Assembly (NCBI GenBank): GCA_963774765.1
Contig: CAVZGP010000013.1
Coordinates: 113,776-177,775, forward strand
Length of the DNA stretch: 64,000 bases
DNA from: Sva-07 sp963774765
GTDB lineage: Bacteria; Actinomycetota; Acidimicrobiia; Acidimicrobiales; Ilumatobacteraceae
Direction of reading: 5' to 3'
Below are positions 35,190-44,583 of this stretch, piece after piece (position 1 is the first letter of the stretch; each line of letters opens with the position of its first letter). A program made the translations under genes and the position numbers. A model generated the notes under the pieces. The model was not told where the DNA came from, made no database searches, and saw only the letters and a list, made by a program, of their open reading frames with translations.

Positions 35190-36104
35190 GTGGACCGCCG
35201 TCGTCGATCTCGGTTGGGTGATCTCCCGCTCGCCGTCGCGATGTTGGCGCCGTCCGCGATCATCCTCGGGGTGTTCGTGCTCTACCCGCTCGGCCGGGCG
35301 GTGTGGCTCGGCCAGCAACGCTGCGACAACTTCGGCAACAACTGCGTGTCGCAGGGCTTTGGTCAGTACCTCGATCTGTTCCGCAGCACCGAGTTCCAGA
35401 ACGCGCTGGGCGTCACGATCCGATTCGCACTGATCACTGCGCCGGCAGGCGTCGTCCTCGGTGTCGGCCTGGCCGTGCTCGCCGACAAGTACCTGCGAGG
35501 GATCGGCGCCTTCCGGGCGATCTTCTCCTCGACGGTGGCCACCTCGGTCGCTGTCGCCAGCCTCATGTGGCTGTTCCTCCTGCAGCCGTCGGTGGGTGCG
35601 CTCGCGAACATCGGATGGTTCAACACGTTGTTCCCGTCGGTGAAGAGTCCCGGCTGGTTGCAGGATCCCGAAACCGCGCTGTGGGCGGTGAGCGCGTCGA
35701 GCGTGTGGGCGAACCTCGGTTTCACGTTCATCCTCGTGACCGCCGGATTGCAGTCGATTCCGCGGGACCTGCACGAAGCTGCAGCGGTGGACGGCGCTGG
35801 AGGGATCCGCCGCTTCTGGTCGATCACGGTGCCGATGCTCGGCCCGACGCTGCTGTTCGTCGTGATCGTGGCATCGACGCGTGCGTTCCAGGCCTACGGC
35901 GAAATCGACCTGCTCACCGGCGGAGGTCCGCAGCCGAGCAACCCCACCACCACCATCCCGTACTTCATCTACGGACAGAACTCGCCGATCCGCAACGACA
36001 CCGGGCTGCAGGCGGGCGCCGCGGTCTTGCTCTTCCTGTTGCTGTTGGTCCTGTCGGCGCTTCAACTCGTCGGCATCGGACGCAGGGTGCACTATGGAGA
36101 CTGA
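35190..36104 (+). CDS. Sugar ABC transporter permease, UgpA/MalF type
   Basis: 304 residues from the GTG at 35190, chosen for the AGGTGG just before it; GTG 35175 or 35184 would add a few residues. Six membrane segments, the first LAVAMLAPSAIILGVFVLYP. The EAA loop that contacts the ATPase is IPRDLHEAAAVDGAGGIRRF. Start of a permease-permease-binding protein operon. The second permease overlaps its end by 11 bp. Confidence 0.9.
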   Translation: MDRRRRSRLGDLPLAVAMLAPSAIILGVFVLYPLGRAVWLGQQRCDNFGNNCVSQGFGQYLDLFRSTEFQNALGVTIRFALITAPAGVVLGVGLAVLADKYLRGIGAFRAIFSSTVATSVAVASLMWLFLLQPSVGALANIGWFNTLFPSVKSPGWLQDPETALWAVSASSVWANLGFTFILVTAGLQSIPRDLHEAAAVDGAGGIRRFWSITVPMLGPTLLFVVIVASTRAFQAYGEIDLLTGGGPQPSNPTTTIPYFIYGQNSPIRNDTGLQAGAAVLLFLLLLVLSALQLVGIGRRVHYGD

Positions 36105-37002
36105 ACTCAGCGACGACCTGACGTTGCCTGTGCCGGGCGAGCTGGCGAAGGCGACGAGGCGACGCCGCCCGATGCGCACGTTCGATCAACCGACCGGCGC
36201 CGGTCGGGTCGGCCGGTACGCGCTGTTGTGCCTCGTGACGTTCGTCGTGGTCTTCCCGATCTACACGACCGTGGTCGCCGCGTTGAAGCCGGGCAGTGAG
36301 GTGCTGAAGAACCCGCTGGTTCCGACGACGGTGACCTTCGACGTGTTGATCGAAGCGTGGAACGAGGGACATCTCGGCCGGTATCTCTTCAACTCGTTCG
36401 TCGTGGCCACGATCGTCACGGTTGCTCAAGTGGTGACGTCGGTGCTCGCCGCCTACGCGTTCGCGATCCTCGAGTTCCCCGGCAAGGGATTCGTCTTCCT
36501 CGTCTTCGTCGCCACCCTGCTCGTTCCGGCAGAAGCCACCCTCGTCGTCAACCTCGACACCGTCGATGGCCTCGGTTGGCTCAACACCTACCAAGGCCTC
36601 GCTGTCCCGTTCCTGGCCACCGCCTTCGGCATCTTCCTGCTGCGCCAGGTGTTTCTCACGCTGCCTCGTGACCTGCGCGACGCCGCCGCGATCGACGGGG
36701 TCGGTCACCTCGGATTCCTCCGCCACGTCGCCGTGCCGCTCGTTCGGCCGACGATCGGCGCGCTCGCATTGTTCAGCTTCCTCGGCACCTGGAACCAGTA
36801 CCTCTGGCCGAACCTCGTGATCAACGAGGCGGACATGAACACGGTGCAGAGCGGGCTGCGGCTGCTCAGCCGATCGACGCTGTCCGAACCGAACCTGGTG
36901 ATGGCCGGCACGGTGATCGCCGCCATTCCGATCTTCATCGCGCTCTTCATTTTCCAACGTCAACTCGTCCGCGGTCTCACCGCGGGCGCCGTGAAAGGAT
37001 GA
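36094..37002 (+). CDS. Sugar ABC transporter permease, UgpE/MalG type
   Basis: 302 residues. N-terminal cytoplasmic tail, first membrane segment YALLCLVTFVVVFPIYTTVV, six in all, with EAA loop LPRDLRDAAAIDGVGHLGFL and the typical FLGTWNQYLWPNLV near the end. It pairs with the upstream permease to form the membrane channel. The binding protein gene starts five bases after its stop. Confidence 0.92.
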   Translation: METELSDDLTLPVPGELAKATRRRRPMRTFDQPTGAGRVGRYALLCLVTFVVVFPIYTTVVAALKPGSEVLKNPLVPTTVTFDVLIEAWNEGHLGRYLFNSFVVATIVTVAQVVTSVLAAYAFAILEFPGKGFVFLVFVATLLVPAEATLVVNLDTVDGLGWLNTYQGLAVPFLATAFGIFLLRQVFLTLPRDLRDAAAIDGVGHLGFLRHVAVPLVRPTIGALALFSFLGTWNQYLWPNLVINEADMNTVQSGLRLLSRSTLSEPNLVMAGTVIAAIPIFIALFIFQRQLVRGLTAGAVKG

Positions 37003-37006
37003 CCCG

Positions 37007-38569
37007 ATGCTCCCCCCATCTCGCCAACGCCTCCGCCCACGCGCCGGTCGCCCGCCGTTGTTGCGTCTCGCAGCAGTGACTCTCGTCGCGGGAACGATTG
37101 CCGCTGCCTGCTCGTCCGGCGAGTCCGCGTTGAATGTCGACAGCGGCGAATCGGCCGTCACGACCGGCGCTCCGGACGTGTCGACCAGTGCAACCGACAA
37201 CGGTTCGCCAGACGACACCGCACTTGCCTCGACGACCACCGTTGCACCCTTGGAGCAGTTTCCCGACTGTCCCACCAGCGCGCTCGAGACGGCTGCGGGC
37301 CCGGTGGAGATCACGTTCTGGCACGGAATGAACGACGTGCTCGAGGACTCGTTGGTCGAGTTGACCGACACCTACAACGCCAGCCAGGACCGGGTGACGG
37401 TCACGCTGCAGAACCAGACCGGTTACGAGGCAGCGATCGACAAGTACATCCAGTCGAGCCCCGACAGTCGGCCCGACATGATCCAGTTCCCCGAGTACAC
37501 GCTGCAGACCTTCGCCCAATCCGACACCTTGATCCCGATCGGCGCCTGTCTCGAGGACAGTGGCTTCGACACGTCGCCGTTCCTTGCCCGGACGCTCGAC
37601 GCCTACACGTGGCAAGGCGTGCAGTGGGCGATGCCGTTCAACGTGAGCAACCCGGTTCTCTACTACTTGCGGCCGAAGTTCGAAGCGGCGGGTCTCGATC
37701 CGGACGTCTCGCCGATCACACTCGAGGAGATGCGCTCGACGTCCCAGCAGATCGTCGACGCCGACGCCGCCACCTACGGATGGGTGCTCGACTCGGGAAG
37801 CGATTCGGGCGGCGGCTGGTTCCTCGAGCAGTGGTTCGCTCGCGCCGGAGTGCTCTACGCCGACAACGACAACGGCCGCACTGCGCCGGCCACCGAAGTG
37901 TTGTTCGACAGCCCCGAGGGCACGGAGTTGATGACGTTCCTGCAGGACATGATCAACGATGGTCTGGCCGTGTCGGTCGGCGACAACGCCAGCGGTCAGG
38001 ACATCTTCCTGAAGCTGATCGATCCCGCCGCTGACGGTGCGATGACGATCGGCACCAGCGCTTCACTCGGCGGGGTGCTCTCTGCCATTGAAGGGGGATT
38101 GGCGCCCGGGTTGACCGAGGCCGATGTCGGCGTCGGACCGATGCCTGGGCCGAGTCCCGAACCGGCGGTGAACCTCGGCGGTGCGTCGGTGTGGATCGTC
38201 GACGGCAAGGGCGACGAGAAGGCGGCTGCCGCCTGGGACTACATCACCTATCTGATCACCGCCGAGGCCCAGTCACAGTGGGCGTCACAGACGGGGTACG
38301 TCCCGATCCGCAGCGACGCTCTCGACATCGAGCCGCTGTTGACGACCTATGCGGACGATCCCAGGTTCCGAGTGGCCTATGACCAGATGCTCGGCACGCC
38401 GGAAGGTGTGGCGTCGCTCGCTCCGGTGCTCGGCCCGCAGCGCGAGGTGCGCACCGCCACGGCGAACGCGACGGCGGCCATCTTCAACGGCGCCGACGTG
38501 GCCTCGGCGCTCGCCGACGCGGCGGCCCAGGCCAACGCGCTGATCACCAGCTACAACCAACGCAACTGA
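37007..38569 (+). CDS. Sugar ABC transporter substrate-binding lipoprotein (UgpB-like)
   Basis: 520 residues. Lipobox AAAC after LVAGTIA (Cys about residue 32), then a 55-residue Ser/Thr-rich linker and an extracellular solute-binding family 1 domain: EITFWHGMNDVLEDSLVELT, RPDMIQFPEYTLQTFAQ, WAMPFNVSNPVLYY and AAAAWDYITYLITAEAQSQW. The WHGM and MPFNVSNPV motifs resemble UgpB, which binds glycerol-3-phosphate or its diesters. Substrate not certain. No ATPase gene belongs to this operon, so a shared MsmK/UgpC-type ATPase is presumably used. Confidence 0.88.
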   Translation: MLPPSRQRLRPRAGRPPLLRLAAVTLVAGTIAAACSSGESALNVDSGESAVTTGAPDVSTSATDNGSPDDTALASTTTVAPLEQFPDCPTSALETAAGPVEITFWHGMNDVLEDSLVELTDTYNASQDRVTVTLQNQTGYEAAIDKYIQSSPDSRPDMIQFPEYTLQTFAQSDTLIPIGACLEDSGFDTSPFLARTLDAYTWQGVQWAMPFNVSNPVLYYLRPKFEAAGLDPDVSPITLEEMRSTSQQIVDADAATYGWVLDSGSDSGGGWFLEQWFARAGVLYADNDNGRTAPATEVLFDSPEGTELMTFLQDMINDGLAVSVGDNASGQDIFLKLIDPAADGAMTIGTSASLGGVLSAIEGGLAPGLTEADVGVGPMPGPSPEPAVNLGGASVWIVDGKGDEKAAAAWDYITYLITAEAQSQWASQTGYVPIRSDALDIEPLLTTYADDPRFRVAYDQMLGTPEGVASLAPVLGPQREVRTATANATAAIFNGADVASALADAAAQANALITSYNQRN

Positions 38570-38635
38570 TCTCGCCCCGCCCGTCCGGAACCGACCCCGA
38601 CGGGCAGCGTGGCGTCACCGATAAGGTCGGGCGCC

Positions 38636-39197
38636 ATGGCAACAGCGTTCCCCCCATTCGATGGTTCGGCTCCCAAGCAGCAGGACTTCAAGGAAGCTCC
38701 CGAGATGGGCATCGACCCGTCGAAGCGATACTCCGCGAAGCTCGACACGAGCCTCGGCGAGATCGTGATCGCCCTCGACGCCCTCAAGGCGCCCAAGACG
38801 GTCAACAACTTCGTGTTCCTCGCGCTCAACCACTACTACGACGGCGTGATCTTCCATCGCATCATCAGCGGCTTCATGTGCCAGGGCGGCGACCCGACCG
38901 GCACTGGTCGCGGTGGCCCTGGCTACCGATTCGAGGACGAGCTTCCCAAGCCGCGCGAGTACCAGGTCGGTTCGGTCGCGATGGCCAACGCCGGACCGAA
39001 CACCAACGGCAGCCAGTTCTTCATCGTGTCCGGCCCGTCAGGCGTGCGGTCTGCCGCCGGCCTACAGCCTGTTCGGCCAGGTCGTGAAGGGCCTCGACAT
39101 CGTCGATCAGATGCAGAACGTGGCCACCGGTGGAGGCGACAAGCCGAAGACCGACGTCGTGATCAACGCTGTCGCGATCACCGTCGCCGACGACTGA
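38636..39197 (+). CDS. Cyclophilin-type peptidyl-prolyl isomerase, frameshifted near 39047
   Basis: About 186 residues when one extra base is removed. Cyclophilin core: FHRIISGFMCQGGDPTGTGR with the catalytic Arg, GSVAMANAGPNTNGSQFFI, and after the shift LPPAYSLFGQVVKGLDIVD. The frame moves between VSGPSGV and GLPPAYSLF, explained by an extra C in GGCGTGCGG. No signal peptide, so cytoplasmic. ATG 38636 has no strong ribosome site. It catalyses cis-trans isomerisation at prolines. Confidence 0.88.
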
Positions 39198-39249
39198 TCA
39201 GGTCACGGTCTCGGCCGTGGCCTCAGCGGATTGGGCTGGAGTTGGCGTT

Positions 39250-39406
39250 GCGATGAGCGAAACCGCCGTATCCGGTCGCTTCGCTCATCGGTAGAAGTTC
39301 TGTGGTTGCGATGAGCGAAACCGCCGTATCCGGTCGCTTCGCTCATCGGTGAGTTCTGGTGGGTTGCGATGAGCGAAACCGCCGTATCCGGTCGCTTCGC
39401 TCATCG
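39250..39406 (+). repeat. Palindrome cluster D: three identical 41-bp units, 58 bp apart
   Basis: Units at 39250-39290, 39308-39348 and 39366-39406 are identical, while the two 17-bp linkers differ. Forward orientation on the plus strand, between the cyclophilin stop (39197) and the YcaQ-like start (39500). Nothing else is recognisable in this 302-bp gap. Confidence 0.93.
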
Positions 39407-39499
39407 CAAGGAGAATCTCAGCGGCGCACGATTCGTTCGAGTCCCGACACGCTGTTCACCTCTCCGCCTGGCACCGGCGTAACCGGTACGGTCCCGTGG

Positions 39500-40724
39500 A
39501 TGGTGGCGCCCGTCCAACTCTCCAACGCGCAAGCGCGTCGCCTCGCGCTCGGCGCGCAGGGCTTCGCCGATGCGCGCCCGACCGGGCGCGTCGATCGTCG
39601 CCATCTCCGACGTGCCATCGATCGGATGGGGATCATCCAGATCGACTCGGTCAACGTGCTGGTACGCAGCCAGGAACTGCCGCTGTTCGCCGCGACTCGG
39701 CGCGCACCCCCGCACCCTGATCGACGACGCGACACGGGCCGGCGAGCTGTTCGAGTACTGGGTGCACGAGGCGTCGCACGTGCCGACCGCCGACCACCAC
39801 CTGTATCGCTGGCGGATGGCGGAGCCTCACCGGTGGGGTGCGTTCCGGCGGCTGATGGCCGACCGCGCCGACTACGTCGAGCAGGTCCTGCGCCATGTCG
39901 AGCAATCTGGACCACTCGTCGCCGGCGACCTCCGGCAGCGACAGGGGCCCAAGGCGCCATGGTGGGACTACGACGACGGCAAGATCGCGCTGGAGGCGCT
40001 GTTCCACGAGGGACGTCTGACTGCCTACCGCCGTGCCAACGACTTCGCCCGCGTCTACGACCTGACCGAGCGTGTGATCCCGGCCGAACACCTGGCGACT
40101 CCGACGCCGACCGAGCCCGAGGCCCGCAAGGAGTTGCTCGTCAGCGCGGCGCGCCATCACGGCGTCGCGACGTTGGAGGACCTCACCGACTACCACCGCC
40201 AGCGCAACCCGCCGTGTCGGCCGCTGATCGGCGAGCTGGTGGAGGACGGACGGCTCGTCGAGGTATCGGTCGAAGGTTGGTCGAAGCCCGCCTACCTCCA
40301 CCCCGGCGCGGTGATGCCGCGCCGGGTGAGCGCCCGCGCGTTGGTCAGCCCCTTCGACCCACTGGTGTGGAACCGTGACCGCACCGAGCGGCTGTTCGGG
40401 TTCCGCTACCGCATCGAGATCTACGTCCCGGAGTCGAAGCGTCAGTACGGCTATTACGTGTTGCCGTTCCTGCTCGGCGACGATCTGGTCGCGCGCGTCG
40501 ACCTGAAGGCCGATCGCAAGGCGGGCCGATTGTTGGTGCAGAGCGCGTTCGGCGAGCCGGGAATCGACGAGGGTGATGTCGCCGCGGAGCTGGCTGCCGA
40601 ATTGGCATCGATGGCGCGGTGGCTCGGGCTCGACGACGGGATCGTCGTGGCACCGCGCGGCGACCTGGCGGCGGCCCTGCGACGTGCCGTCGATGGTGTC
40701 AGCTCGGACAACCCCGAACGTTGA
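39500..40724 (+). CDS. Winged-helix DNA-binding / YcaQ-like protein (crosslink-repair glycosylase family), frameshifted near 39692
   Basis: About 407 residues after removal of one extra base. Start VQLSNAQARRLALGAQGF, then DRMGIIQIDSVNVLVRSQEL, break, then LGAHPRTLIDDATRAGELFE, the usual YcaQ/HTH_42 order. Later come WWDYDDGKIALEALFHEGRL, SPFDPLVWNRDRTERLFGF with the QxQ-like region altered, and YGYYVLPFLLGDDLVARVDLK. E. coli YcaQ (now Nei-like AlkX/YcaQ) unhooks DNA interstrand crosslinks; actinobacterial relatives are presumed similar. The last 26 bases overlap the convergent lipoprotein gene. Confidence 0.85.
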
Positions 40725-41148
40725 GGACCGCGCCATCGATGTCGGCGAACGTCACGGTGTACTCCTCGGCGTCGAGCGTCATCTCGGAGGTGGCGACCGA
40801 CTCGCCGCCACTCGTCGCATCGAGGCTGAGATCGACGCCGGTCGACGGATCGAACACGCCGGTGTAGACCGCCGGTTCGAGTCCTTCGGCGACGACCGTG
40901 ACGAGGTTGCCGCCGCCGTCCGGGTCGCAGTCGACCGCGACGAGCATCTCGCCCTGGCCTCCGTCGAGCAGGACTTCGTCGTGGGACTCCGAGGTGATGA
41001 TCGCGTCGTTGAACGCGCTGCCCGTACCACCCTCTGGGAGCTCGGGTGCCGGGTCGTCACTGCCGCAGGCGGCTGCGACTGCGGCCAGAGCGATGACGGC
41101 ACCGATGGTGGCGAGGCGGCGACGACCGGACGAGGCGGGGGAACTCAT
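40699..41148 (-). CDS. Small putative lipoprotein
   Basis: 149 residues. Signal peptide with hydrophobic core LATIGAVIALAAVAA and lipobox AAAC (Cys about 28) followed by GSDDP. The mature part is beta-rich and acidic, ending NVRGCPS; two further Cys (DCDPDGGG and RGCPS) may form a disulfide. No family recognised. Convergent overlap with the YcaQ-like gene. Confidence 0.8.
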   Translation of the reverse strand: MSSPASSGRRRLATIGAVIALAAVAAACGSDDPAPELPEGGTGSAFNDAIITSESHDEVLLDGGQGEMLVAVDCDPDGGGNLVTVVAEGLEPAVYTGVFDPSTGVDLSLDATSGGESVATSEMTLDAEEYTVTFADIDGAVLNVRGCPS

Positions 41149-41303
41149 GGTCCCGACGGTATCGCCTGCGCGGTGGTGTCATCAGGGCCCATGGTCACGA
41201 CCGGCCATCACGTCCGTGCGCGGTTTGGTGGACGCGCCGGTCAACAGCCCCACCACGAACGGATTGGCTCATCGGGTCACGGCCCCGTGAGTACCATCCG
41301 GAC

Positions 41304-42557
41304 GTGCCCGAAGAACAGCCTTCCGAGCCCGATGCCGCGCCGTCGGCGTCGGCGGCGGTCGGATCGACGGGTCGCCCAGTCGACGGCGCGGGCCGCCCGT
41401 TGGAGCGACGATCGACCGATCGCACGCTGCCGCGGTGGGTCATTCCGGCGGTCATCGTGTTCTGGGTCGGCTACCTGCTCACGTTCACCACCCGACACGT
41501 GTTCCACCGACTGTCGTCGTTGCTGGTGTTGATCCTGGTGTCGGTGTTCCTGTCGTTGGCGATCGAACCCGGTGTCAACCGGCTCGCCGCCCGGGGCTGG
41601 CGACGCGGTCGGTCGACCATCATGATCCTGCTCGGGGTCCTCGCTGCGTTCTTGATCTTCGCGGGCGCGGTCGGCACGATGGTCGGCACCCAGATCGCCG
41701 ACCTGTTGTCCGAGTCCGATGCCTACATCACCGACACCGTCAACTTCCTCAACGACAACTTCGGGACCAACATCGATCCGCAGGACGTGATCCACGAGTT
41801 CAACGACCCGAACGGTCGCGTGCAGGAGTTCATCCAGTCGCAGAGCGACGAGGCGGTGCGGCTCTCGCTCGCCGTCGTCGCCGTGATCTTCCAGATCCTG
41901 TCGGTGATGCTGTTCACCTACTACCTGGTCGCGGATGGTCCGCGCATGCGTCGCGGGATCTGTGCTCGACTGAACCCTGCACGGCAGGCCCAGGTCCTCA
42001 AGGCGTGGGAACTCGCGATCACCAAGACCGGCGGCTACCTCTACTCGCGGGCCTTGCTGGCCTTGCTGTCGGCGTTCTTCCACTGGATCGTCTTCCAGTC
42101 GATCGGCACCCCGGCGCCGGTCGCGCTCGCCTTGTGGGTCGGCCTCGTCAGCCAGTTCCTGCCCGTCGTCGGGACGTATCTCGCCGGCATCCTGCCGGTG
42201 CTGTTGACCCTGCTCGACTCGCCGCTCAATGCCTTGATCGTGATCGTCTTCATCGTCGTGTACCAGCAGATCGAGAACTACTTCTTCGCACCTCGCATCA
42301 CCGCTCGCACGATGGAGCTCCACCCGGCTGTCGCGTTCGGCGCGGCCCTCGGCGGCGCTGCGCTGCTCGGGTTCGTCGGTGCGCTGCTCGCCCTGCCTGC
42401 CGCCGCGATGATTCAGGCCCTCTCGAGCGAGTGGGGCAACCGGTACGACGTGGTGGACAGCCACCTCACCGCCGTGCCCGAGCCCCGTTCTCCACGTTCG
42501 TCCGGTGAGGCGAACGGACCGCCGGATGTCGGGACGTCGACTCCGGATCCCGCATGA
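41304..42557 (+). CDS. AI-2E/PerM family transporter
   Basis: 417 residues from a GTG. After a 50-residue Pro/Ala-rich tail come seven to eight membrane segments, starting WVIPAVIVFWVGYLLTF. Family marks: SLLVLILVSVFLSLAIEPGV with the conserved P, a long amphipathic middle (IADLLSESDAYITDTVNFL), QFLPVVGTYLAGILPVLLTL and YQQIENYFFAPRITARTMEL. Members export AI-2 or act as antiporters; the substrate is unknown. Its stop overlaps the asparaginase start (ATGA). Confidence 0.9.
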   Translation: MPEEQPSEPDAAPSASAAVGSTGRPVDGAGRPLERRSTDRTLPRWVIPAVIVFWVGYLLTFTTRHVFHRLSSLLVLILVSVFLSLAIEPGVNRLAARGWRRGRSTIMILLGVLAAFLIFAGAVGTMVGTQIADLLSESDAYITDTVNFLNDNFGTNIDPQDVIHEFNDPNGRVQEFIQSQSDEAVRLSLAVVAVIFQILSVMLFTYYLVADGPRMRRGICARLNPARQAQVLKAWELAITKTGGYLYSRALLALLSAFFHWIVFQSIGTPAPVALALWVGLVSQFLPVVGTYLAGILPVLLTLLDSPLNALIVIVFIVVYQQIENYFFAPRITARTMELHPAVAFGAALGGAALLGFVGALLALPAAAMIQALSSEWGNRYDVVDSHLTAVPEPRSPRSSGEANGPPDVGTSTPDPA

Positions 42558-43522
42558 CCAGATTCGACGGTCGTGTCGAGCCGATCGCTGTCGCGACGCG
42601 CAGCGGATTCGAGGAGTCCGTCCATCACGGCGCCGGAGTCGCGATCGCCACCGCCGGCGGGCTCCTGGCGTCGATCGGCGATCCCGATCTGGTGATCTAC
42701 CCGCGGTCGAGTCTCAAGCCGATGCAGGCCCACATCATGGTCGGCGTGGGCCTCGAGCTCGACGACGAACAACTCGCCGTCGCGTGCGCCAGCCACGACG
42801 GTGCACCCATGCACCTCGACGCGGTCCGATCGATCCTCGACCGGTACGGCCTCGACGAGTCCGACCTCGCCAACACCCCGACCCGGCCGAGTGATGCCGT
42901 CGCGCGGGCCGCCGCCAGGGCCGCGGGGATCGGGCCGTCGTCGCTCCAGCAGAACTGCTCGGGAAAGCACGCCGCAATGCTGGCCACGTGCCGGATCAAC
43001 GGCTGGTCGACCGACGGCTATCTCGACCAGGATCATCCCCTGCAGGTGGCGATCACGGCGGGCATGGCGTCGCTCGGCGCCGTGGTGCACCACATCGGCG
43101 TCGACGGCTGCGGTGCACCGACGCACGCGTTGTCGCTGCGCGACCTCGCCACCGCCTTCGCGACGTTGGCGGCGCCCGACTCGTCGATCGCGACGGCGAT
43201 GACCACGCACCCGACGTTGGTCGGCGGGCCGACGCGCGATGTCACGCGGTGGATGCTGGCGGTGCCGACCCTCATCGCGAAGGAGGGTGCCGCCGGTGTG
43301 ATGGCCGCCGCGCTCGCCGATGGTCGGGCCGTCGCGTTCAAGGTGGCCGATGGCAATGACGGCGCCCGCCAGGCGGTGGTGCCCGAAGCGTTGCGCTCCA
43401 TGGGCGTCGACGTCGATGCGACTGCACCTGGGACCGTCGAGGACGTTGCGGTTTCGATGCTGGGCCACGGGCGTCCGGTCGGCCGCCTCGACGCTGTGAG
43501 GTGGACCTCGTGCACTTCCTGA
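42554..43522 (+). CDS. L-asparaginase II (Rhizobium etli type)
   Basis: 322 residues. Catalytic Ser-x-Lys is seen in YPRSSLKPMQ (Ser52 or Ser53 with Lys55), the metal-binding and substrate region in SLQQNCSGKHAAMLATC and VDGCGAPTHALSL, and another conserved Lys in IAKEGAAGVM. It hydrolyses asparagine to aspartate and ammonia and belongs to the serine-beta-lactamase-like thermolabile group, unrelated to the E. coli enzymes. It overlaps its neighbours on both sides, so it sits inside an operon with the AI-2E transporter and the MBL hydrolase. Confidence 0.92.
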   Translation: MTRFDGRVEPIAVATRSGFEESVHHGAGVAIATAGGLLASIGDPDLVIYPRSSLKPMQAHIMVGVGLELDDEQLAVACASHDGAPMHLDAVRSILDRYGLDESDLANTPTRPSDAVARAAARAAGIGPSSLQQNCSGKHAAMLATCRINGWSTDGYLDQDHPLQVAITAGMASLGAVVHHIGVDGCGAPTHALSLRDLATAFATLAAPDSSIATAMTTHPTLVGGPTRDVTRWMLAVPTLIAKEGAAGVMAAALADGRAVAFKVADGNDGARQAVVPEALRSMGVDVDATAPGTVEDVAVSMLGHGRPVGRLDAVRWTSCTS

Positions 43523-44532
43523 CACTCGATCGCGATGCGTTCGCCTACGGCGTCGCGCAACCGATCGCGCCGCTCGTGCGACGCGTGATCGCCGAGAATC
43601 CGTCGAAGTTCACCTACCACGGCACCGGCACCTACATCGTCGGTGGCGGCTCGACAGGACGCGGTGACGTCGTGGTGATCGACCCGGGTCCGCGCCTCGA
43701 CAGCCACCGCGACGCGCTCGCTGCGGCGCTCGCCGGCTGCACCGTTCGCGCCATCCTGGTCACCCATTGTCACGCCGACCATTCGCCGCTCGCTTCGTGG
43801 CTCGCCGCCGAGACGGGCGCCTCGACGTTCGCATTCGGTCCCCACGGCGACGACACGTGGTACATCGGCGACGACCCGCCGGAGGTGCTGGCGGCGGAGG
43901 AACGCGAGGCAGCCGAGCGTCGTGCCCTGGCGGACCCGACGAGTGCCGACGCAGTCGACGACGAGCCGGTGATCGAGGAGTCGACCGATCGCGAGTTCCG
44001 TCCCGACGTGGTGATCGGCACCGGTGATGTCGTCGCGTCCGGCGACGGTTGGGCGATGACGGCGTTGCACACGCCCGGTCACACGTCGAACCACACCTGC
44101 TTCACGCTCGATGATGGCACGACGCGAACGATCTTCACCGGCGACCACGTGATGGGCTGGAGCACCACGGTGGTCTCGCCGCCAGATGGAGACATGTCGG
44201 CCTACCTCGACTCGCTGCGGATGGTGGCCGGACGTGGCGACGACGTGGCGATCCCCACCCACGGTCCGCCGATTCCTGATCCGTCGCAGTTCGTGTCCGA
44301 GCTGATCGAGCACCGACTCGAACGCGAGCACCAGGTCCTCGGCGCCGTCCGCGACGGTCTCGACTCGATCCCGGCGATCGTGGAGAATCTCTACGTCGAC
44401 GTGCGTCGCGAGCTATTCAAGCCCGCCCGTCGCAGCGTGCTCGCTCACCTGGTGAAGCTCGTCGACGACGGGGTGGTCGAGACCGACGGACCGACCCGGC
44501 CGCGACTCGACGGCACCTACCGGGCGGTGTGA
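43501..44532 (+). CDS. MBL-fold hydrolase with C-terminal winged helix (LACTB2-like)
   Basis: 343 residues. Metallo-beta-lactamase motifs: TYIVGGGSTGRGDVVVIDPG, metal site THCHADHSPLASW, LHTPGHTSNHTCF, FTGDHVMGW, and IPTHGPPI. The last 75 residues (LEREHQVLGAVRDGL onward) form the BLACT_WH winged helix seen in LACTB2 and RNase-like hydrolases. An acidic insertion lies at about residues 125-160. Hydrolysis of RNA or thioester bonds is possible. GTG 43501 overlaps the asparaginase gene by 22 bp; GTG 43510 is an alternative. Confidence 0.9.
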   Translation: MDLVHFLTLDRDAFAYGVAQPIAPLVRRVIAENPSKFTYHGTGTYIVGGGSTGRGDVVVIDPGPRLDSHRDALAAALAGCTVRAILVTHCHADHSPLASWLAAETGASTFAFGPHGDDTWYIGDDPPEVLAAEEREAAERRALADPTSADAVDDEPVIEESTDREFRPDVVIGTGDVVASGDGWAMTALHTPGHTSNHTCFTLDDGTTRTIFTGDHVMGWSTTVVSPPDGDMSAYLDSLRMVAGRGDDVAIPTHGPPIPDPSQFVSELIEHRLEREHQVLGAVRDGLDSIPAIVENLYVDVRRELFKPARRSVLAHLVKLVDDGVVETDGPTRPRLDGTYRAV

Positions 44533-44583
44533 CGAGCGGCCTGCGGTTGTCCGCCATGGCGGTGGTCGAGAGAAGATGTCGGG

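Noticed and set aside
41250..41280. Possible seventh palindrome copy (TTGGCTCATCG)
   Set aside because: Only the right arm is present; the left arm is missing, so this may be chance or a remnant.
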